DNA of 64,000 nt from Ferrimicrobium acidiphilum DSM 19497 (lineage in GTDB: Bacteria > Actinomycetota > Acidimicrobiia > Acidimicrobiales > Acidimicrobiaceae), in contig NZ_JXUW01000006.1 of NCBI RefSeq assembly GCF_000949255.1, positions 1 through 64,000 on the forward strand, in the 5' to 3' direction. Below the pieces are notes generated by a model. That model did no database searches and was not told the DNA's origin. It saw only the letters and a list, made by a program, of their open reading frames with translations. Each line of letters starts with the position of its first letter. The first letter of the stretch is position 1. Shown piece by piece: positions 35,472 through 44,902 of the stretch. A program made the position numbers and the translations under genes.

Positions 35472-37405
35472 CTGAACTTACCCCAGCCACCCCGACTCAT
35501 CTCTACCCCTAGCTGGGGTTTTGATTCATTCTGGGGATAGTTTTACTGTCACGCGCTCAACTTGGCTCCTATGAGTTCAAAGGCTCGCTGCTGCAAAGGG
35601 GTAGGGGTTGTCATCTTGGTAAAGGTCACCTCACACCCCTTCACTCGGCAGGTGGTGCGCTCAAGGGTATCGAGTTCGCTCAATAGCGTACGAAAGCTCA
35701 TCACCTCTTGACCGTCTCGATTGACCTTGCTCGCCGCTTTGGCCTTGGCTGAGGCCGAGACCACCTTCTTGGCAACCGGTGAGCTCGGCTCGGGTGGCTC
35801 CTCGTCACGGAAGGTCAACTCGCTCAAGCGTTCCTTTGCGATATGGAGCAGGTGAGCACTCAACATGCAGGCAAAGACATGGGCTCGAACCCGATCCTCA
35901 AGGTAGTGGCGAATAGGCCTGACGTTGATGTCGATGCTCTTCATGGAGCGAAAGGCTCTCTCTAAGTTGGCGAGGTTCTTGTAGTAGCCAACCACGTCAC
36001 TAGCGGATGCCTCCTCCTTTGGAAGAGTGGTTCGAATCACATAGATCCCATCGAGTGCGGCCTCGTCTTTGATCGAGTCATCGTCAAGACGAAAGTCAAA
36101 GGCCCCCTCGGCGATCTCGGTGATGATGTGCTTGCCCATCTTGGTCGAGGCCAGCGCCTTCTCCACCCGTCTCCCAATGGCGAAGGGATCTCGCAACCTC
36201 CCTGCCACAACCTGGGCCTTTACCTTCTCGAGGCGTTTGGTGGCTACCTCTAAGAGTTGGTTACGCTCATTATGGCGTTTGTGGCCAAGTGACTCGTTGC
36301 GACACGCTATCAGGCGTTCACCGGGATAGTCAGGGTGGGTGATCTCAAAGAGGTCGCTGTCGTCAAAGAGACCGAGTTGAATACTGCCATCTCCAACGAG
36401 TTGGCGAATCTGGCTAGAGCGCAGAGCCGAGACGTACAGGTAGCTTGGGTCGAGCTCATTCAGATGCTTGATGTTGGTGGTCGAGAACATTCCGCGGTCA
36501 CCGACGATAACGATCTTTGTGAGGTTATGGGTCTTCTTCAGCTCCTCGGTGACGCTACGGAACGAGGCAAGATCGCTGGTATTACCAGGAAAGACCCTGA
36601 CCGCAAGTGGGAGCCCCTCGGGGGTCGCTACGACTCCGTATTCGATCTGGAGCTTGCCTCGCTTCTTATCCCTCGAGTAGCCATAATGGCTGAGCGGGCA
36701 CTTGGTACCCTCCATGTAACTAGAGGAGAGGTCATATAGGAGCATGGACCCAACCTTGGTATGGGCCCGAATGAGACGGGATTCGATCGCATTTTGGTGG
36801 CGTCTCAGCCAGTCAAGGGTCTCGTAGTAGTCATCGACATCGGTGACCTCGATACCGAGATCGGCTGGGAGCGTCGTGGTTAGAAGGTACTTGGTCATAG
36901 CGAGCTTTGAGGATCGCTTGATGGTCTGGGCAATGATCATCGCGAGTGCCAAACGTGGGTGGACTCTGTCACGGGTATCCACGTCAAGTGCACGAACGAT
37001 TCCTTCGGACTTTGCGAGAGCGTGTAAGAGACCTACCGCGCCATGCCTCTTTGAGCCAAGGATCTCAAAGTCAGCTCCAGCCTCAATAACCGGCTTGTTC
37101 GCAAGAGCAAGACTCAGTGCTTCGATGGCATCCTTGGGCAATTTGGAGACATTAGCGATCGTCTCATGCTTGACCTTGCCGTCTTGGCGGTAGCTACGTC
37201 GCACCAACCAGGAGTGATACTCCTTCTCACCTCGTCTGCTCACGATATGTGATACATGCATTGATGCGTTATCCCTACCCATAAGCAGATACTAACACTT
37301 CAACATCACCGCGTCAAGTATATTACTGGCTACACTTCCATGTCACAGTCAACTATAATCCCTGGTAGAGGGAATAAAACGAAGGGTTGGCTGGGGTAAG
37401 TTCAG
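35472..37405 (-). mobile_element. Complete IS1634-type insertion sequence
   Basis: 1934 bp, bounded by perfect 18-bp inverted repeats: CTGAACTTACCCCAGCCA at 35472-35489 and its complement at 37388-37405. It is flanked by the 6-bp direct repeat CTTAAT (35466-35471 and 37406-37411). The uninterrupted target is present in the neighbouring repeat copy (gtgaCTTAATatgag near 37455), which confirms both the element ends and the target duplication. It carries a single transposase gene on the minus strand. Confidence 0.93.
35549..37282 (-). CDS. IS1634-family (IS4 superfamily) transposase
   Basis: A 577-aa DDE transposase, apparently full length. First Asp in LLYDLSSSYMEG, second in IVIVGDRGMFS, and the Glu region YYKNLANLERAFRSMKSID, which fits the Y-(2)-x-(3)-E-(6)-K signature of the IS4 superfamily with Leu instead of the usual Arg. 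A spaced insertion domain lies between the second Asp and Glu. The first Met (37282) has no ribosome site; the eighth residue (MHVSHIVSRRGEKEY) is an alternative start. With intact catalytic residues and element ends it should be able to transpose. Confidence 0.92.
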   Translation of the reverse strand: MGRDNASMHVSHIVSRRGEKEYHSWLVRRSYRQDGKVKHETIANVSKLPKDAIEALSLALANKPVIEAGADFEILGSKRHGAVGLLHALAKSEGIVRALDVDTRDRVHPRLALAMIIAQTIKRSSKLAMTKYLLTTTLPADLGIEVTDVDDYYETLDWLRRHQNAIESRLIRAHTKVGSMLLYDLSSSYMEGTKCPLSHYGYSRDKKRGKLQIEYGVVATPEGLPLAVRVFPGNTSDLASFRSVTEELKKTHNLTKIVIVGDRGMFSTTNIKHLNELDPSYLYVSALRSSQIRQLVGDGSIQLGLFDDSDLFEITHPDYPGERLIACRNESLGHKRHNERNQLLEVATKRLEKVKAQVVAGRLRDPFAIGRRVEKALASTKMGKHIITEIAEGAFDFRLDDDSIKDEAALDGIYVIRTTLPKEEASASDVVGYYKNLANLERAFRSMKSIDINVRPIRHYLEDRVRAHVFACMLSAHLLHIAKERLSELTFRDEEPPEPSSPVAKKVVSASAKAKAASKVNRDGQEVMSFRTLLSELDTLERTTCRVKGCEVTFTKMTTPTPLQQRAFELIGAKLSA

Positions 37406-37411
37406 CTTAAT

Positions 37412-38777
37412 ATGAGAATCCACGAGATTGGGTAACACCGCGTGAAGCAGTGACTTAATATGAGAATCCACGAGATGGGGATAGACAGGATACGACCAAG
37501 AGACCGTACTATTCGATCGGTCAAGCAACCAAAAGATCGAGCGAACAAGAAGCAGTACAACCAAGAGGCAGGGCTAGCAAGAAACAGGACTAGCAAGGCT
37601 TGGGCGACTGGACCTATACGCAATACTGAAGATCTTGGATGCATAGTTCTTGGCAAGCGGTCACGGATGGATGAAGCGTGAGATGGGGCGGTAAATTCGG
37701 ATTGCGTATCGGTGTTACTGCGTAACTAGCCCAGCTAAGGCGGTGAAACAGGGTGGCTAAAGCGACAAGATCTGATCGAAGGTGCTGAGTTAGGCGAAAA
37801 GTCGTAGTGTGTGACATGGTCGTCGGCGGATGTCTACGGACTGTTTTTAGACGGCGCTCAGGTCGAGGGGAGGCCACCACTTCGAATCGAGAATTGGCAG
37901 GAGGCATCGTTGCTGCTGGTTTCCCACTGTGGTGTGTTGTAAATACATGATTCGTCGCGACTACTGTCCTCGGACCTAGTACTGGTTCCGGAGGAGAAGG
38001 ATCTTGGATAGCGGATAGAGTCTCGCACGTTCGGTTATCGCGGCCTACTCTGCCGGGTTGACTCAAGGTAGCAACTCTGGGGTGCATGAAAGTGTGATTG
38101 ACTGCCCGGCCGAAGCCCGACGAGGTTGCAATCATCCGGTGGTTTCATGAAACTGGATCGATGTCGGGGTTGAGTTGTCGTGATCATTGCAGTCCATGAG
38201 CGTGAGTTGCAGATGTTGGGAATTCGGGTAGAAATCACGCTGAGTTTGTACTTGGAGTTGCGGATTTCACTCCTTGTCAGAATCGCTTGTTGGGTTCTGG
38301 AGGTAATGGTGTGGCGGGAGCATCGAAAGGGTTCTTGGGCCAGGCGAGTGCGTTTGTGGGCTTTTGGAGCTGTCGTGATCGCTGAAGGATGAGACCAAGG
38401 ACAGATTACGGGGGTCGAGTTCTGGTTTTGCGAGTTCGACGCAAGAGAGACCAAAGATGGATTTTGCGACTCGTTCGGAGTGTCGCAGGACGGCACAGCT
38501 TTCGAGGGAGGGGGTTTGCGCAGTCGGAAGGGTTAATTGGATAGAGAATCTAGCAATAGTGTAGTTTTATTGCATTTGTGCTTGACAACCATTCAACAAC
38601 GGGTTAACGTAGGAGTACCTTACCAACGGTTAGCTGTCACTTGTGGCGTTCGCCGCTCGTTAGGTGGTTTACAGAATAAATTCTGGGATAATGGTTGGTT
38701 TTTGGTTTAGGTGCGACTAGCTTGACCCGATGACTGGTGTTAGTACTGAGTTGTTCAACACAGGAGGAAAATAAGAA
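37412..38777. other. Intergenic stretch, no supported gene
   Basis: About 1.37 kb between the IS and the large secreted protein. Apart from the repeat copies at its left end and the promoter region at its right end, no gene is supported; readings up to 173 codons on the minus strand have no motif. Confidence 0.45.
38582..38610 (+). promoter_or_regulatory. Sigma-70-type promoter of the large secreted protein
   Basis: TTGACA (38582-38587), a 17-bp spacer and TAACGT (38605-38610; fits TAnnnT). Transcription would start near 38617, leaving a leader of about 160 nt before the ATG at 38778. The leader contains the palindrome CAGAATAAATTCTG (38672-38685), followed by a second -10-like GATAAT. Confidence 0.5.
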
Positions 38778-41444
38778 ATGATAAGTTCCGGTTCTGATAA
38801 CCGAAAGAAAAAGGCTACCAGACGGCAAGTTCTGTCTTTGGCTGGCGGTGCCACGTTGGCACTAGGTACGCTGGGCATGATGACCTTTGGTGCGGCTGCA
38901 GCTGCATATGCACAGGCGCCTGCTCAGACGACAACCCTGAGTGGCAACATCACGATCGGGTCTCCTTCGGCGACACCAGCGTTACCAACTCTGAACCAGT
39001 CGAATGCGGCTCCGGGTGCAACAAACAATGATCTGAGCTTTACTACGACGGCACCGGTGAGCGTGTCCATTCCGAGTACTGATACAACGGGTAGTCCTTC
39101 AGTCGCTGCGGAGCTGAAGCTTAGTGGTCCATATTCATTGGCCCCTAACGCGGTTGCGGAAGTGATCGACACGCAGACCAAGACGGTGCTGGGTTCGTTG
39201 ACTACTACCGGGGATCAAAGTAACCTGACCGCCAACACTGCTACGGTGTCGAGTACGGATGTTTATGCCCCCAACAGCACGGATGTGATCAACAAGGGTG
39301 ACACTCTTACGGTGATTATCGACAACGTGGTCAACTCGACCACTCCCCCGTTGAGTGGTGATGTCAGTCTGACGCTCGGGACTATGGTGTCGGGCAGCTA
39401 TTATTCCGCCGGCACTGCTGCGCTGACGGCGAGTGCCACCGTCAAGAGCCCGGTTACGCCTACGCTGTCGCTTTCCCCGGCGAACAACCCAGGTCAGTTG
39501 ACGAATCTGACGTATACCTTCCAGGTGTTGAATCCGATCGCATCTACAGATACTTTCACAGTGGATCTTGCCGATACGCCGTTGTCGGGCAGTGTTGGCT
39601 ATCCTACGCCGAACACCTCCGATGTGACTCTTAGCGTGAACGGAACCAGTGAGACCAGTAACGTTAGTGCGGCGACAGGATCAGTCACAACTGGTGGGCG
39701 TTTGCCGCTGGTGCTGACCGTTAACTCTGGTACCTTAGCGTCTGGGGTCTATACGCTCAGCGTCCCAATCCATGGGTCGGCGGCGGCGACAGCGGACTCT
39801 GGGATTGAGAACGTGACGGCCCAATACGTGGGTTCGGCCACCCCCACTGGAAGCCTTGGTGGGGCCGCATTTGTGACGGGTTCGACACCTGCCGCTTGGG
39901 GTTACCCATTGGATCTTACCTCGGTGTCGGCTTCCGATCCCTACGCGAGCGCAAGCTCTACCGTCACGATCGACTTCACTAGTCTCAGTAGTACCGATGT
40001 TCCGTTGACCGTCGCTGGTCTTGGACTCTCTGGTAATGCTGGAACTCAACTAGCCACCTTGACAGATACGACGACTGGGGCTGACCTAGGGGCAGTTGTC
40101 TTCAGTGGTAGTACGGATGCTAGTCAAGCATCGGTTGGGCTCACCAGTGGGGACGCATACAGCTTGACGTTCACGAATCTGCCGTTGCCATCGGCCTCTA
40201 CCACGGTGAGCATTAGCAATGAGTTCGCGCCTCCTGTTAGCACGACACTGAACTTGGGGCCAGTATCCGCGACACAGATGCAGGTGAGTGCCTCTACGAC
40301 TTCCACAGATACCACTTCGAACTGGACTCTGTCGGGTATTGAGGCTGCGACGTCGTTCGCTTCGGGCAATACGCTTCAGATTAGCCAGGCGATCACTGGC
40401 ACCGCCGGGACAGGATATAGTTACATGCCGACGGCATCTGGCGCGTATAAGGTCGTTGATCTTTCGAATTCAGCCGATACGCAGACACCGTCGTCGGTTT
40501 CGGTGAGTGGTGGGACGGTCACTTTGACACTAGCCTCCGCGATTCCTTCTGGTGATGTGCTGGAGTTAACCATCACTGGAGTGGTGAATAACCCGGTTGC
40601 TAGCACGGCAACAGTGAGCTTGAGCGCGACCACAAGTGGTGACTATCTTGAGACGGCACAATTGACGGCTCCTTCGGCGGCGTCTAGCAAGGCCAATGGT
40701 TCGATTGCGAATGCCTCCGGTGCGTTATATGAGTGGGCTGGAGGCTATGCCTTCCATCTCCCGACGGTCGCTGATGCAGGTAAGATTGAGGCGTCCAAGT
40801 CATGGCCGACTCAGCAGAAGGTCTCGGTGCCTTCCACATCCATCTTCGCTTCTGGTGATGCTTTGACCATGGGTACGCTTGTTCAGGGTGTTCAGAGTGG
40901 TACAGTTCTCGCTCCGATCTATGTGGTCGGCTCGAATGGTGATCTTTACCATATCGCTAGCCCAACGGCGTTCTATGGTGGTGGTTATTCGACAAAGAAT
41001 GTCGTCGAAATTCCTCAGAGCGATCTAGCGATGATGACGATGGCGTCCAGTGGTTCGGCAACTCCGAGTGCTGCTTCGGTGCATTCTGACGGTTCGTTCT
41101 GGCAGGCTTCTGGTAGCACTAGTATTTATGAGTGGGTCGGCGGTGTGGCAGTCCATATCGCAAGCCCGACTGATTTAGTGAGTATCGCGCATTCGATGGG
41201 CGAGACATTGATGGCTTCGTGGCCACAGGTATCGGCTAGTTCCGTTCCCACGTCGGAGATGGCACCAAGTGTACCGATGATGGGGACATTGGTCAAGGTG
41301 CTTGACGGTTCATCTGCTGGCTCGATGTATGTATCGACGGGTACAGCATTGGTGCCTATCAGTGCGGCTCAGGTCAGCTCACTTGGTTATCCTGGGAGTG
41401 ATGTCCTTGAGGTGTCTACTCTCGCTGGGATCCCGGTACTTTGA
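38778..41444 (+). CDS. Large Tat-type exported surface protein (S-layer-like)
   Basis: An 888-aa protein behind a strong AGGAGGAAAA ribosome site. Residues 1-50 form an export signal with twin arginines (TRRQVLSLAGG at 14-24) and a long hydrophobic part ending in AAAAAYAQA, fitting the Tat pathway. Residues 50-660 are Ser/Thr/Gly/Val-rich beta-type sequence with few charges and almost no Cys or Lys, as in S-layer or adhesin proteins. The C-terminal 230 residues contain imperfect repeats of the type YEWAGGYAFHLP, LYHIASPTAF, YEWVGGVAVHIASPTD. No anchoring motif or enzyme domain is recognised. Strong translation signals, a long leader and a strong terminator suggest an abundant product. S-layer identity is inference. 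Confidence 0.65.
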   Translation: MISSGSDNRKKKATRRQVLSLAGGATLALGTLGMMTFGAAAAAYAQAPAQTTTLSGNITIGSPSATPALPTLNQSNAAPGATNNDLSFTTTAPVSVSIPSTDTTGSPSVAAELKLSGPYSLAPNAVAEVIDTQTKTVLGSLTTTGDQSNLTANTATVSSTDVYAPNSTDVINKGDTLTVIIDNVVNSTTPPLSGDVSLTLGTMVSGSYYSAGTAALTASATVKSPVTPTLSLSPANNPGQLTNLTYTFQVLNPIASTDTFTVDLADTPLSGSVGYPTPNTSDVTLSVNGTSETSNVSAATGSVTTGGRLPLVLTVNSGTLASGVYTLSVPIHGSAAATADSGIENVTAQYVGSATPTGSLGGAAFVTGSTPAAWGYPLDLTSVSASDPYASASSTVTIDFTSLSSTDVPLTVAGLGLSGNAGTQLATLTDTTTGADLGAVVFSGSTDASQASVGLTSGDAYSLTFTNLPLPSASTTVSISNEFAPPVSTTLNLGPVSATQMQVSASTTSTDTTSNWTLSGIEAATSFASGNTLQISQAITGTAGTGYSYMPTASGAYKVVDLSNSADTQTPSSVSVSGGTVTLTLASAIPSGDVLELTITGVVNNPVASTATVSLSATTSGDYLETAQLTAPSAASSKANGSIANASGALYEWAGGYAFHLPTVADAGKIEASKSWPTQQKVSVPSTSIFASGDALTMGTLVQGVQSGTVLAPIYVVGSNGDLYHIASPTAFYGGGYSTKNVVEIPQSDLAMMTMASSGSATPSAASVHSDGSFWQASGSTSIYEWVGGVAVHIASPTDLVSIAHSMGETLMASWPQVSASSVPTSEMAPSVPMMGTLVKVLDGSSAGSMYVSTGTALVPISAAQVSSLGYPGSDVLEVSTLAGIPVL

Positions 41445-41825
41445 TATTAGACTCTATGGGCTAGCCCTTTGAGTTAGATGGCCGCAGGGGTTTATCCCCT
41501 GCGGCTTATCTCGTTTTAAGTCGATGTTATCACTGAGGATGGGACTGTCACTGTAGACCAAGGGGGAAGGTAGTGCTTGCTTTCTTCGGTGGGTTGGTTA
41601 GGAATTAGTTTTGTGCTGATTTATTGCGCTTCGTTAGTTCTTGACTATACGCGTTAGTGGGCGTTTTTTCTTTCTGGTTGTGCTCTACTGGTTATTCGAT
41701 AGCGGTAGGACGGTAAATTGGAGAGCTTTAAGGGTGGTGTGGTTTGTGGTCGACGAGGTCGTGTGAGCACCGTTGATTATTATCAGCGATTGTTGATTGT
41801 GCGTGGATTGCGGGAGGATTGATCT
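41445..41825. other. Intergenic stretch with the terminator only
   Basis: 381 bp; besides the terminator at 41481-41517 there is T/G-rich sequence (41570-41800) that probably contains the promoter of the next glycosyltransferase gene, without a clear -35/-10 pair. Confidence 0.45.
41481..41517 (+). terminator. Rho-independent terminator after the large secreted protein
   Basis: A 10-bp perfect stem GCCGCAGGGG / CCCCTGCGGC (41481-41490 and 41496-41505), loop TTTAT, followed by TTATCTCGTTTT; 36 bp after the stop codon. Confidence 0.85.
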
Positions 41826-43322
41826 GTGAACTTGAGTGAAGAATTAGAAGTAATCCGTGGGCTGCTTCTTGAGAGTGAATACGATACGGTGCGTGAAAGT
41901 ATTATTAAAGTCTTGCGGGAAGAACCTCGCAGTGCGCAGGCTTGGGTTTTTGTTGGGGAGCTCTCGGAGCGTACAGGTAGGCCGTACCAGGCATGGCAGG
42001 CGTATCGAAGGGCTTGGCTTCTCGACCCACAGGCTGCTTGGATTTCTGATGTCCGTGGACGCTTGGTTGACGTGGGGTTGGAGGAGTTGGAGCCGTGGTT
42101 TGACGATCTGTTTCGGGTAGTATTTCCGAGTGTTGCTGCGGCTATGATCGTCAAGGACGAGGTGGCGAATATAGCTCGTTGTGTTGGCAGTCTCATGGAT
42201 GCAGTGGATGAGATTGTCGTTGTGGACACGGGGAGCGGCGATGGGACCGTTGACGTCGTTGAAAAGCTCGGGGTGCGGGTGTGGCGATATGGCTGGACCG
42301 GGAGTTTTGCTGAAGCAAGGAATTTCGCGCTCTCGAAAGTAAAGAGCCAATGGGTCTTGTGGGTTGATGGTGACGAGTGGCTCGATCCGGAGGACGTCGA
42401 TGCGCCCCGTATTGCGGCGGGGCTTTTTGACTCAGTGGGGCGTCCACTGGCGTTGCGCGTGGTGCAGGTGAACGATGTTGGCGGGCGGATTGAGCCCAAC
42501 AATGACATGTCGCGGATGCATCCTACGGGCTATGGCATAAAGTGGGCTGGGCGTATTCATGAGCAGTTGGTGCTCGGGGCAGATACCGTTGAGGCAGCGC
42601 AGGGTATATCTCGGGTAGCGGTGAATATCCGCCTCAATCACGTCGGTTATCACCCGAAGGTCATGCAGGACAAAGGTAAGTTGGAACGGAACATCGATCT
42701 ATTGGAGCGTTCGGTCGCCGATGATCCTAGTGATGTCGCGTCATGGGGTTTTCTCGGACGGGAGCTCTTGTTTTCCGGTGATATCGATCGTTCTATCGCC
42801 GCATTATATCGGGCGGAGACACTTGCACGGGAGGCGAAGTGGTACGGACGGATCGCGGAAGTTCGGAATTATTTGATTGAGGCACTGTTGCGTCAGGAGC
42901 GGTTTGAGGAGGCTCAGGCTGTGGCGAATCGTGGGGTCAAGGATAATCCCGAGTATCCAGGATTGTGGTACTCTAAAGGTCGGGTCGAGCTAATGAGGTT
43001 GATCAAGTTACTCAATAGCGCTAGGGAGGCCTTTGAACGGTCGCAGACGACGGCAGTGACGTATCGCGGTATAGTAGCCTTTGAGTCGCTGATTCCGGTC
43101 TGGCGGGCCAAGGCTGGTATCGCCGATGTGACGCGCTTTTCCGGCGATCTCGCCGGTGCTAAACGGCTCTACGAGGAACTCTTAAGGATCGACCCCAATC
43201 TCTCTCAAATGCAAGCTCAGATCGATCGGATCAATCAACAGGCGCGGGTGCTCTCAGCGGGGCTGGTGGTTGAGGATAGTCCGGTGAACTCTATCGACGA
43301 AGCCCCGAGCGGCAAGGTTTGA
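41826..43322 (+). CDS. GT2 glycosyltransferase with TPR repeats
   Basis: A 498-aa protein from GTG 41826. An N-terminal helical TPR-like part (1-95, with SAQAWVFVGELSERTGRPYQ and AWQAYRRAWLLDP) precedes a GT-A glycosyltransferase 2 domain (about 100-280): AAMIVKDEVANIARCVGSL, EIVVVDTGSGDGT, and the metal motif in WVLWVDGDEWLDP. Further TPR-like helices (about 300-480, LGRELLFSGDIDRSIAALYR) follow. This SunS-like architecture is typical of enzymes that add a first sugar to a protein or carrier. It is the leftmost of the six glycosyltransferases in the island; the neighbouring large secreted protein could be a substrate (inference). Confidence 0.83.
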   Translation: MNLSEELEVIRGLLLESEYDTVRESIIKVLREEPRSAQAWVFVGELSERTGRPYQAWQAYRRAWLLDPQAAWISDVRGRLVDVGLEELEPWFDDLFRVVFPSVAAAMIVKDEVANIARCVGSLMDAVDEIVVVDTGSGDGTVDVVEKLGVRVWRYGWTGSFAEARNFALSKVKSQWVLWVDGDEWLDPEDVDAPRIAAGLFDSVGRPLALRVVQVNDVGGRIEPNNDMSRMHPTGYGIKWAGRIHEQLVLGADTVEAAQGISRVAVNIRLNHVGYHPKVMQDKGKLERNIDLLERSVADDPSDVASWGFLGRELLFSGDIDRSIAALYRAETLAREAKWYGRIAEVRNYLIEALLRQERFEEAQAVANRGVKDNPEYPGLWYSKGRVELMRLIKLLNSAREAFERSQTTAVTYRGIVAFESLIPVWRAKAGIADVTRFSGDLAGAKRLYEELLRIDPNLSQMQAQIDRINQQARVLSAGLVVEDSPVNSIDEAPSGKV

Positions 43323-43484
43323 GAGTGACCAGTCGCAGGAGACGTTGAGCGGGTCATGGTTTGTGATGCGTCACGGGATGAAGGGCCGACTGCCGTGGTT
43401 GATCATTGGGTAGTTAGTGGGTCGTATACGCGTAGCAGGGATTTAGCGGCAAGTCAGGATTGGTTAGACCGCTAGCCTTGTAGC

Positions 43485-44891
43485 ATGGCACAACCTAACG
43501 TATCCCATTCCGTTACGATTCGCGTCGAGCTCAGTAACACCCCTGGTTCTCTTGGCCGTTTGACGACTGCAATCGGCGAGGCCGGTGGCAATATTCTCGG
43601 CATCGACCTTGTGGAGGTCGAGGGGGAGCGCATCGTTCGTGACGTCACCGTCCTTGCTGCCGATCCAGATCATGCACAGGAGATTCGCGAGAGGGCGGAG
43701 GAGGTCCAGGGGGTCCATGTCCGTAGCGTTCTCGATCGCACCTTGAGGCTCCACCTAGGTGGAAAGATCGAGGTCTGCGGTAAGGCGCCACTCAAGGATC
43801 GTGATGACCTCTCTATGGCGTATACACCTGGTGTAGCACGAGTGTCGATGGAGATCGCAGAGCGACCGGTATCGGTACACACCTACACCATCAAGGCGAA
43901 TTCGGTCGCTATCGTCAGTGATGGTAGCGCAGTGCTTGGCCTTGGGAACATCGGGCCTCATGCTGCTATCCCGGTGATGGAGGGCAAGGCGCAGCTGTTC
44001 AAGGAGTTCGCCGGTATTGATGCCTTTCCAATCTGCTTGAAGACGTCGAGCCCAGCAGAGGTGATCGCGGCTGTCGAGGCGATGGAGCCGGTCTTCGGTG
44101 GGATCAATCTGGAGGATATTGCGGCGCCTGCCTGTTTCGAGATTGAGGAGGCGCTCAAGTCAAGGCTCGATATTCCGGTATTCCATGACGACCAGCATGG
44201 CACTGCGGTGGTGGTGCTTGCTGCGCTTCGTAACGCCGCCAAGGTTGTCGATCGTAAGCTCGATGATATGACCGTGGTCATAGCAGGTGCTGGGGCAGCT
44301 GGGGTGGCCTGTGCGAAGATCCTGAACAATGCTGGTGTTGGCCGTATCCTGGTATCAGATCGTAAAGGGCTGATTTTCTCTGGTCGCGAGGAGTTCACGG
44401 GTGCCAAACTGTGGTTGGCTGAGTCTACGAACCAGGATCGTCGCATGGGTGATGTGAGTTCAGCTCTTGTTGGTGCAGATGTCTTCGTCGGCGTCTCTGG
44501 ACCTGGCATCGTGACCGCTGCTGACATAGCCACAATGAACAAGAGGTCGATCGTCTTTGCGCTTGCTAACCCCACCCCTGAGGTGATGCCTGACGAGATT
44601 CAGGATATAGCCGCAGTTATAGCCACTGGTCGCTCGGACTTTCCTAATCAGATAAACAACGTGCTTTGTTTTCCAGGTATCTTCCGGGGTGCACTCGATG
44701 CGCGTGCTATGTCGATTACTGAGGGTATGAAGTTGGCGGCCGCCGACGCCATCTCGGCCGCCGTCTCTGAAGACGAACTTTCTCCAAGTTACGTGATTCC
44801 ATCGGTGTTCAACCGGAACGTGGCGACAGCCGTTGCCGATGCCGTGGCTCGGGCTGCCCAGGCCGAAGGCATCACTCGTCACCTGAGCTAG
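43485..44891 (+). CDS. NAD(P)-dependent malic enzyme with N-terminal ACT domain
   Basis: A 468-aa enzyme that decarboxylates malate to pyruvate. Residues about 9-85 form an ACT regulatory domain (RVELSNTPGSLGRLTTAIGE), which usually binds an amino acid. The malic domain (95-235) has MAYTPGVARV, the catalytic lysine in KANSVAIVSDGSAVLGLGN, the metal-ligand block INLEDIAAPACFEIEEA and FHDDQHGTAVV. The nucleotide-binding domain has VVIAGAGAAGVACAKIL. Lengths and motifs are normal for bacterial ACT-type malic enzymes. It is followed 11 bp later by a PilZ protein gene. This metabolic gene is an outsider in a glycosyltransferase island. Confidence 0.92.
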   Translation: MAQPNVSHSVTIRVELSNTPGSLGRLTTAIGEAGGNILGIDLVEVEGERIVRDVTVLAADPDHAQEIRERAEEVQGVHVRSVLDRTLRLHLGGKIEVCGKAPLKDRDDLSMAYTPGVARVSMEIAERPVSVHTYTIKANSVAIVSDGSAVLGLGNIGPHAAIPVMEGKAQLFKEFAGIDAFPICLKTSSPAEVIAAVEAMEPVFGGINLEDIAAPACFEIEEALKSRLDIPVFHDDQHGTAVVVLAALRNAAKVVDRKLDDMTVVIAGAGAAGVACAKILNNAGVGRILVSDRKGLIFSGREEFTGAKLWLAESTNQDRRMGDVSSALVGADVFVGVSGPGIVTAADIATMNKRSIVFALANPTPEVMPDEIQDIAAVIATGRSDFPNQINNVLCFPGIFRGALDARAMSITEGMKLAAADAISAAVSEDELSPSYVIPSVFNRNVATAVADAVARAAQAEGITRHLS

Positions 44892-44902
44892 GGGCCAAGG
44901 TT

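Larger units (their letters stand above)
35436..37482. repeat. 48-bp tandem repeat interrupted by the IS
   Basis: The unit starts GAGATTGGGTAACACCGCGT and ends GAGAATCCAC. Copy 1 is split by the IS (35436-35471 plus 37412-37423), copy 2 is intact (37424-37471), and a third begins at 37472 (CGAGATGGGG) and diverges. Before the insertion there were thus at least two head-to-tail copies. Confidence 0.82.

Noticed and set aside
37500-37530. About 25 bases resembling part of dnaK (near 23872)
   Set aside because: The match does not extend on either side and can arise by chance.
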